The position numbers and the translations under genes are program-made. From contig CAYXZO010000013.1 in the NCBI GenBank assembly GCA_964469505.1, forward strand, positions 1 through 48,365: a stretch of 48,365 nt of DNA, in the 5' to 3' direction. This document shows positions 42,939 to 48,365 of the stretch, one piece after another (the stretch's first letter is position 1; each line of letters opens with the position of its first letter). The stretch is from CAYXZO01 sp964469505. GTDB lineage: Bacteria; Fidelibacterota; UBA8477; JABMPR01. The notes beneath the pieces are model-generated. The model made no database searches. It was not told the origin of the DNA and worked only from the letters and a program-made list of their open reading frames with translations.

Positions 42939-44138
42939 ATGTCCTCTTCCAAAACCTTGCGAGAAGTGGTAATCGTAGCTGCCAAACGGACACCCATTGG
43001 GGCTTTTCAGGGCCAGTTAGCCGCAGTGCCGGCCGTCCGCCTAGGGGCAACAGCCATCAAAGGTGCTTTAGAACAAATCGGCCTGGAAAGCGAAGCCGTC
43101 GACGAAGTCATCATGGGTAACGTATTAACCGCCGGTGAGGGCCAGGCGCCCGCCAGACAAGCTGCCCTATATGCAGGTCTCCCCTACGGCACTGAATGCC
43201 TTACTATAAACAAGGTGTGCGGATCGGGGCTAAAAGCCGTAATGTTGGCGGCACAGGCCATCCAAACCGGTGATGCGGATATCGTGGTGGCGGGGGGCAT
43301 GGAGAACATGAGCCAGGTCCCCTATTATCTCCCACAAGCTCGAACAGGATATCGCCTTGGTATGGGAGAGCTAGTGGATGGTATTCTCAAGGATGGTTTA
43401 CTGGACGCCTACGATGGTTGTCACATGGGAGAAGCCAGCGAAAAATGCGTGGTGAAGTACAATTTTACCCGTGAAGCTCAGGATGAATTTGCGGCCGAAA
43501 GCTATCGCCGGGCTCTAAAAGCCCAGCAGGAGGGAGCTTTTGATCCCGAAATTATCACGGTGGAAGTTCCCCAACGTAAAGGCGATCCGGTACCTGTAAC
43601 CATGGATGAAGAACCAGGTCGGGTGAAATTCGATAAAATCCCTAAGCTGCGACCGGCTTTTCTAAAAGACGGAACCATCACCGCCGCTAATGCTTCAAAA
43701 ATCAACGATGGAGCGGCGGCGCTGGTGTTGATGACCCCGGAAGAAGCTGCACGCAGGGGATTAAAAATTTTAGCTCGGGTGGTAGCCCAGGCCTCAGCCG
43801 CCCAGGAACCTCTGTGGTTCACTACGGCACCTGTCAAAGCCACTCAGAAAGTGCTCCGCAAGGCCGGTCTGACCGCGGAAGACATTGATTTATGGGAAAT
43901 AAACGAAGCTTTTGCAGTGGTGACCATGGCCGCCATCGAAGAATTGAAGCTGGATCCGGCCAAAGTGAACGTTCATGGTGGGGCGGTAGCTCTAGGGCAT
44001 CCCATCGGCGCTTCCGGAGCGCGGATTCTCACTACCCTACTCTACGCCATGGAGCGTTACGATCGACACTTAGGGTTGGCCACTCTGTGTATCGGTGGCG
44101 GTGAGGCGGCCGCATTAATCGTTGAACGTGATACTTGA
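42939..44138 (+). CDS. atoB: Acetyl-CoA C-acetyltransferase (thiolase)
   Basis: 399-aa thiolase. The acyl-accepting Cys94 lies in NKVCGSGLKAV, the catalytic His in HGGAVALGHPIGASGARI, and the second Cys in ATLCIGGGEA. Length and motifs fit degradative/biosynthetic short-chain thiolases. AAAGGA precedes the start. First of a run of acyl-CoA genes on the + strand; its stop lies 22 bases before the dehydrogenase start. Confidence 0.95.
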   Translation: MSSSKTLREVVIVAAKRTPIGAFQGQLAAVPAVRLGATAIKGALEQIGLESEAVDEVIMGNVLTAGEGQAPARQAALYAGLPYGTECLTINKVCGSGLKAVMLAAQAIQTGDADIVVAGGMENMSQVPYYLPQARTGYRLGMGELVDGILKDGLLDAYDGCHMGEASEKCVVKYNFTREAQDEFAAESYRRALKAQQEGAFDPEIITVEVPQRKGDPVPVTMDEEPGRVKFDKIPKLRPAFLKDGTITAANASKINDGAAALVLMTPEEAARRGLKILARVVAQASAAQEPLWFTTAPVKATQKVLRKAGLTAEDIDLWEINEAFAVVTMAAIEELKLDPAKVNVHGGAVALGHPIGASGARILTTLLYAMERYDRHLGLATLCIGGGEAAALIVERDT

Positions 44139-44160
44139 CTTCAGAACGGGGGGTGAAAAT

Positions 44161-45018
44161 ATGGAATTGAACAAAATCGAAATAATCGGAGTAGTGGGCG
44201 CGGGAACTATGGGTAACGGTATCGCCCACGTTTTTGCCCAGCACAGATTTCAGGTGAAGCTCTACGATGTGGCTCAAACGGCTTTGGAAAAGGCCTTGAA
44301 AACCATCGACCGCAACCTGGAGCGTCAAATCAAAAAAGGAGTTATTTCCGCAGACGAGAAATCCCAGATATTGGGTCGTATCCGCCCCACCACCGTGATT
44401 GAAGATTTGCGGGAAGTACAATTTTGCGTCGAGGCAGCTCCAGAGAATGAGGAGTTGAAAAAAAGCCTCTTCCGCCAACTGGATGAGCTTCTAGCGCCGG
44501 AAGTAATCCTGGCCTCCAACACTTCTTCTATTTCCATCACCACCCTAGGAGCTCAGACCAATCGCTCCGCGAAAGTTATCGGAATGCACTTCATGAATCC
44601 CGTACCGGTCATGAAACTGGTGGAGGTAGTTCAAGGTCAGGATACAGATAAAGAAACCGTAGAGATCACCATGGAATTAGCCCGGAAAGCGGGGAAAGAA
44701 CCGGTAGCAGTAAAGGATTTCCCTGGGTTTATCTCCAACCGGGTGTTAATGCCCATGATCAACGAGGCCATATACGCTTTGATGGAAGGCGTAGCTGATA
44801 AAGAGGCTATTGATAAAATAATGCAGTTGGGCATGGCCCATCCTATGGGGCCCTTGACCCTGGCAGATTTCATTGGGCTGGATGTCTGTCTGGCAATTCT
44901 GGAGGTGCTTTACGAGGGCTTTGGAGATCCTAAATATCGCCCATGTCCTTTGCTGAAACGCATGGTAGCCGCCGGTCATTTGGGTCGCAAGACCGGGCGG
45001 GGCTTCTATTCTTACTAA
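44161..45018 (+). CDS. 3-hydroxybutyryl-CoA dehydrogenase
   Basis: 285 aa. ATG 44161 was chosen over an upstream in-frame start at 44122, because GGGGGTG lies just before it and it gives the standard N-terminus MELNKIEIIGVVGAGTMGNGIA (Rossmann NAD motif). HFMNPVPVMKLVEVV (catalytic His region) and KDFPGFISNRVLMPMINEA are typical. Interconverts 3-hydroxyacyl-CoA and 3-ketoacyl-CoA with NAD(P). Located between thiolase and acyl-CoA dehydrogenase; no enoyl-CoA hydratase gene is in the cluster. Confidence 0.95.
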   Translation: MELNKIEIIGVVGAGTMGNGIAHVFAQHRFQVKLYDVAQTALEKALKTIDRNLERQIKKGVISADEKSQILGRIRPTTVIEDLREVQFCVEAAPENEELKKSLFRQLDELLAPEVILASNTSSISITTLGAQTNRSAKVIGMHFMNPVPVMKLVEVVQGQDTDKETVEITMELARKAGKEPVAVKDFPGFISNRVLMPMINEAIYALMEGVADKEAIDKIMQLGMAHPMGPLTLADFIGLDVCLAILEVLYEGFGDPKYRPCPLLKRMVAAGHLGRKTGRGFYSY

Positions 45019-45062
45019 TAACTCGAAAAGTGACTTGTTGAAAACAGAGGAGCTGAAGGCTA

Positions 45063-46208
45063 ATGGATTTTGCGTTAAATGAAGAACAAAAGTTAATCAG
45101 GGACACCATTCGCGAATTTGCCGAAAAAGAGATTCGACCGGGAGTCAGAGAACGTGATGAGAAGGCCGAATTCCCCGCTGAGATTATCAAGAAGCTCGGT
45201 GAGTTAGGTTTTATGGGCATGCAGGTGCCCGAGGAATATGGGGGCACCGGCCTGGATACCATTAGTTACGTCATAGCCATTGAAGAAATCGCACGGGTTG
45301 ATGCTTCCGTGGCGGTCATCATGTCCGTGAACAATTCTTTGTTCTGCACCCCCTTGATAAAATTCGGTACCGAAGAACAGAAACGTAAATATCTACCTGC
45401 CGTTTCCACCGGGGGTAAACTGGGAGCCTACTCACTTAGCGAACCTCAATCCGGGTCCGATGCCAAGGCCATGTTGACTACCGCCACCAAAGATGGTGAT
45501 TATTACGTACTCAACGGCGTGAAAAACTGGGTGACCAACGGAGATTCTTCCGATTTCGTGGTGGTATTCGCCAAAACGGATAAGAATGCCGGTCATCGGG
45601 GGATTTCGGCTTTTGTAGTGGAAAAAGGTTGGCCTGGTTTTACGGTCGGTAAAAAAGAGGACAAGCTAGGCATTCGAGCTTCGGACACTTGCGAATTAAT
45701 CTTCGAAAATTGTCGCGTTCCCAAAGAGAATTTAATCGGCCAGGAAGGAGAAGGGTTCAAGATCGCGCTGGCTACATTGGATATTGGTCGAATCGGAATC
45801 GCCGCTCAGGCACTGGGTATTGCCCAGGCTGCCCTGGACAAATCGGTAGCCTATGCCCAAGAGCGAAAGCAGTTTGGTCGTCCCATTGGAGAATTCGAAG
45901 GCGTGGGCTTCAAACTGGCTGATATGGCTACGCGAATTGAAGCGGCGCGTTTGTTGGTTTATCAGGCCGCCTGGCTCAAGGATCACAACGCCCAAGAGAT
46001 AGGATCCCGCGCCTCCATGGCCAAGATGTATGCCGGGGATACTGCCATGTATGCTGCCATCGAAGCCGTGCAGATTCACGGAGGTTATGGATATATCCGA
46101 GAATTCGAAGTGGAACGCCTTATGCGAGATGCCAAAATCACCCAGATTTATGAGGGGACCAATGAAATCCAGCGCCTGGTAATAAGTCGCCGGTTGCTGA
46201 AAAACTAA
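45063..46208 (+). CDS. Short-chain acyl-CoA dehydrogenase
   Basis: 381-aa FAD enzyme. AYSLSEPQSGSDAKAMLTTA and YVLNGVKNWVTNGD are the flavin and substrate signatures. The C-terminal IYEGTNEIQRLVISRRLL holds the catalytic base (E364). Predicted oxidation of butyryl-CoA or branched short-chain acyl-CoA; the leucine-type dehydrogenase next door makes branched substrates plausible. A GAGGAG/GAAGG site precedes the start. Electron-transfer flavoprotein genes are not in the window. Confidence 0.95.
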   Translation: MDFALNEEQKLIRDTIREFAEKEIRPGVRERDEKAEFPAEIIKKLGELGFMGMQVPEEYGGTGLDTISYVIAIEEIARVDASVAVIMSVNNSLFCTPLIKFGTEEQKRKYLPAVSTGGKLGAYSLSEPQSGSDAKAMLTTATKDGDYYVLNGVKNWVTNGDSSDFVVVFAKTDKNAGHRGISAFVVEKGWPGFTVGKKEDKLGIRASDTCELIFENCRVPKENLIGQEGEGFKIALATLDIGRIGIAAQALGIAQAALDKSVAYAQERKQFGRPIGEFEGVGFKLADMATRIEAARLLVYQAAWLKDHNAQEIGSRASMAKMYAGDTAMYAAIEAVQIHGGYGYIREFEVERLMRDAKITQIYEGTNEIQRLVISRRLLKN

Positions 46209-46230
46209 GAATTACACGGAGGAGTAGACT

Positions 46231-47331
46231 ATGGCCTTTTTTTCCAATCCAGAACTCCATGGCCACGAACAAGTGGTTTTCACCAATGATCCCGAATCGG
46301 GGCTGAAAGCCATTATCGCCATTCATAACACTAGTCTGGGACCTGCCCTGGGTGGATGTCGGGTCTGGAACTATACCAATGGCGAAGAGGCGCTCCGGGA
46401 CGTACTCCGCCTCTCGGAAGGGATGACTTACAAATCAGCTTTGGCTGGTCTAAACCTAGGGGGCGGTAAAGCAGTGATTGTGGGAGATCCCAAGGTAGTG
46501 GCCAACGAAACCACTTTTCGGGCTTTCGGACGCCTGGTGGACAGTTTGGGCGGCCGCTACATTACTGCTGAGGATGTCAATACCACTCCCCGGATGTTGG
46601 AATGGGTACGGGATGAAACTCCTTACGTGGTAGGTTTACCACGGGAATTAGGAGGTAGTGGAGATCCTTCCCCATTCACGGCCTACGGCGTTTTTCTGGG
46701 AATGCAGGCCGCCTTGAAAAAGGTCACGGGTAACGAGTCCCTAGCCGGGCGGAAGATAGCTTTACAGGGCCTGGGCCACGTGGGGGTAAATCTGTTGAAG
46801 AATTTGGTGAAAGCCGGGGCAGAGGTAATCGTTACTGATATCAGCGAAGAAAAGGTCAAACAAACTCTTAAAGATTACCCCGGTGTAATAAGCTGTCCCC
46901 CCGACGAAATCTACAGCCAGGACGTGGATATCTTTGCCCCCTGCGCTTTGGGAGCTGTGCTTAACGATCAAACCATCCCTCAACTTAAATGCAGCATTGT
47001 GGCCGGTTCGGCCAATAATCAGCTGGACGACTATGAAAAGCACGGCAAGATGTTGATGGAACGGGGCATTTTATATGCTCCGGACTATGCCATTAACGCC
47101 GGCGGGGTTATCAACGTTTATGGTGAATTCGAGATTTACAGTGAAAAGCGTTCCTATCAGCGGTGTGATCACATATACGAGATCCTGCTGCAGATTTTTG
47201 AGCTTTCCGAGAAAGAGAATATCCCCACTATGGACGCCGCCAACCGGCTAGCTGAGGAGCGCATTCGCAAAGTTGGGCGCCTGAAACAGATGCATCGGGC
47301 CGGTACTCCCCTTTGGAGGGTGAAACGCTGA
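46231..47331 (+). CDS. Leucine/valine-type amino-acid dehydrogenase
   Basis: 366 aa, Glu/Leu/Phe/Val dehydrogenase family. NTSLGPALGGCRVW, LSEGMTYKSALAGLNLGGGKAVIVGDP (catalytic lysines) and the NAD-binding IALQGLGHVGVNLLKNLVKAGAEVIVTD match leucine dehydrogenases in length and spacing. Reversible oxidative deamination of branched-chain amino acids to 2-oxo acids. GGAGGAG lies before the start. It closes the acyl-CoA cluster; nusB follows after three bases. Confidence 0.93.
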   Translation: MAFFSNPELHGHEQVVFTNDPESGLKAIIAIHNTSLGPALGGCRVWNYTNGEEALRDVLRLSEGMTYKSALAGLNLGGGKAVIVGDPKVVANETTFRAFGRLVDSLGGRYITAEDVNTTPRMLEWVRDETPYVVGLPRELGGSGDPSPFTAYGVFLGMQAALKKVTGNESLAGRKIALQGLGHVGVNLLKNLVKAGAEVIVTDISEEKVKQTLKDYPGVISCPPDEIYSQDVDIFAPCALGAVLNDQTIPQLKCSIVAGSANNQLDDYEKHGKMLMERGILYAPDYAINAGGVINVYGEFEIYSEKRSYQRCDHIYEILLQIFELSEKENIPTMDAANRLAEERIRKVGRLKQMHRAGTPLWRVKR

Positions 47332-47334
47332 GTC

Positions 47335-47763
47335 ATGCGGGAACGTCGTAAAGCGCGCGAGTTCGCTCTCCAGGTGCTCTACGCCTATGAGCTGGCTCAG
47401 GACGATTTGGAATTGACTTTTAACCGGTTATCGGATTATAACCCACTACCAGATGCTTTACGGGATTTCGCGTGGGAGTTGGTACAAGCTACAGTGGCTC
47501 ATAAAAATGAGATAGATGAGTTCATTCGACGTAAATCCCAGAACTGGGTCCTGGAACGAATTGCCGTTCTGGATCGGCTGATTTTGAGAATGGCAGCCAC
47601 GGAACTGTTCTATTTTCCCGACATCCCGCCCAAGGCATCTATTTCGGAAGCAGTGGAAATCGGCAAAACCTTCAGCACCCAAGAAAGCGGTGCTTTTATA
47701 AACGGCATCCTGGACGCCATTCTGAAAGAAGGGTTGGAACAGGGCCGGATTCAGATGATATAA
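47335..47763 (+). CDS. nusB: Transcription antitermination factor NusB
   Basis: 142 aa, all-helical. RRKAREFALQVLYAYELA at the N-terminus, WVLERIAVLDRLILRMAATEL and ISEAVEIGKTFSTQESGAFINGILD are diagnostic. Acts with NusE (S10) at boxA in rRNA operon antitermination. The start is three bases behind the dehydrogenase stop, with GGAGGG 14 bases upstream, so it is likely co-transcribed. Confidence 0.95.
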   Translation: MRERRKAREFALQVLYAYELAQDDLELTFNRLSDYNPLPDALRDFAWELVQATVAHKNEIDEFIRRKSQNWVLERIAVLDRLILRMAATELFYFPDIPPKASISEAVEIGKTFSTQESGAFINGILDAILKEGLEQGRIQMI

Positions 47764-47820
47764 AACCTCCCCTTTGGCTCCCCAGAAAAGCATTTCGCCG
47801 ATAGGGGTTAAAATTAAGTT

Positions 47821-48365
47821 ATGCCCATGTTAAAAAATCTGATATACAAAGTCCTGGGCGGTACTAAATCCGAACGGGAAATCAAACGGTTGATGCCCAT
47901 CGTGGCGGAAATCAACCGCCATTTCGAGGAGTTACAGAACGCTGAGCGAGCAGACCTCGTCGCTAAAACCGAATACTGGCGGAAAGAATTAAGAGAATTA
48001 CAAGAACGCGTTCGCCGCGAAGCTGAAGAAGACCATAAATCCACGGAGGAAATCGAAGACCTGGTCTTCCAGGCCGAGCAACGGTATCTGGATGAGATTC
48101 TTCCTGAAGCCTTTGCTGTAGTTAAAAGAGCTTCCCAGCTCCTGCTGGGAACTAAAATCCAGGTCACCGGGCGAGAAATCGAATGGGATATGGTTCCTTA
48201 CGATGTCCAGCTCATTGGAGCCATCGTATTGCACCAGGGTAAGATCGCTGAAATGAAAACCGGCGAGGGCAAGACGCTGGTAGCCACCATGCCCATTTAC
48301 CTTAACGCCCTGACAGGTCATGGTGTACACGTAGTTACCGTCAACGACTACCTGGCGGAACGCGA
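47821..48365 (+). CDS. secA: Preprotein translocase ATPase SecA (5' part; runs off window)
   Basis: The first ~181 codons are present, open to the last base. MLKNLIYKVLGGTKSEREIKRL at the start, the helical region PEAFAVVKRASQLLLG, then MVPYDVQLIGAIVLHQGKIAEMKTGEGKTL (Walker A) and VVTVNDYLAER match SecA. ATG 47821 or 47827 could be the start; neither has a strong ribosome site. Drives Sec export of proteins such as the receptors and peptidase here. Separated from nusB by 57 bases. Confidence 0.95.
   Translation, partial: MPMLKNLIYKVLGGTKSEREIKRLMPIVAEINRHFEELQNAERADLVAKTEYWRKELRELQERVRREAEEDHKSTEEIEDLVFQAEQRYLDEILPEAFAVVKRASQLLLGTKIQVTGREIEWDMVPYDVQLIGAIVLHQGKIAEMKTGEGKTLVATMPIYLNALTGHGVHVVTVNDYLAER

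Overview
The window is a bacterial chromosome segment from a draft assembly; two runs of exactly 100 N are scaffold gaps. The sequence points to the Fibrobacteres-Chlorobi-Bacteroidetes (FCB) side of the tree. An M1 peptidase carries a type-A C-terminal sorting domain of the type IX secretion kind, there is a SusC-like TonB receptor with a carboxypeptidase-regulatory N-domain, and the complex I operon has the 11-subunit nuoABCDHIJKLMN layout. Neomarinimicrobiota, KSB1 or Calditrichota-like lineages would fit, but I cannot place it more precisely from sequence alone. No tRNA, rRNA or CRISPR array was recognised.

Region 1 (1-6266, + strand) is an accessory defence locus of type I restriction-modification character. 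It holds the last 20 codons of an HsdS-like protein, a 553-aa unknown protein with an HEPN-like R-x5-H motif, a 55-codon chimeric ORF ending in a second copy of the HsdS tail, a REP-associated (RAYT/Y1) transposase with a REP-like palindrome and an 18-bp tandem repeat inside its reading frame, and a complete HsdR. All four junctions are 4-nt ATGA/GTGA overlaps. Behind hsdR lie degenerate inverted repeats.

Region 2 (6267-23382, - strand) is central energy and carbon metabolism: a complex I operon without the NADH module, a MaeB-type malic enzyme, an aminotransferase, a divergent transketolase-like enzyme and an Rrf2 regulator. Region 3 (23383-31135) has a small membrane protein, the secreted M1 peptidase, pyruvate:ferredoxin oxidoreductase (NifJ), a divergent uracil-DNA glycosylase and a 2,4-dienoyl-CoA reductase-like SDR. 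NifJ could supply reduced ferredoxin to the NuoEFG-less complex I; this is an inference.

Region 4 (31374-40470) is an envelope and sensing region: a TonB-dependent receptor, a YfiR-like periplasmic protein cut by a gap, a multi-PAS/GAF sensor kinase with a CHASE8-like sensor, and a convergent SusC-like receptor with its own promoter and terminator. Region 5 (40740-48365, + strand) runs phoH, an FAD-dependent amine/amino-acid oxidase, thiolase, 3-hydroxyacyl-CoA dehydrogenase, acyl-CoA dehydrogenase, leucine-type dehydrogenase, nusB and the start of secA. The middle genes form a tight acyl-CoA and branched-chain amino-acid catabolism operon.
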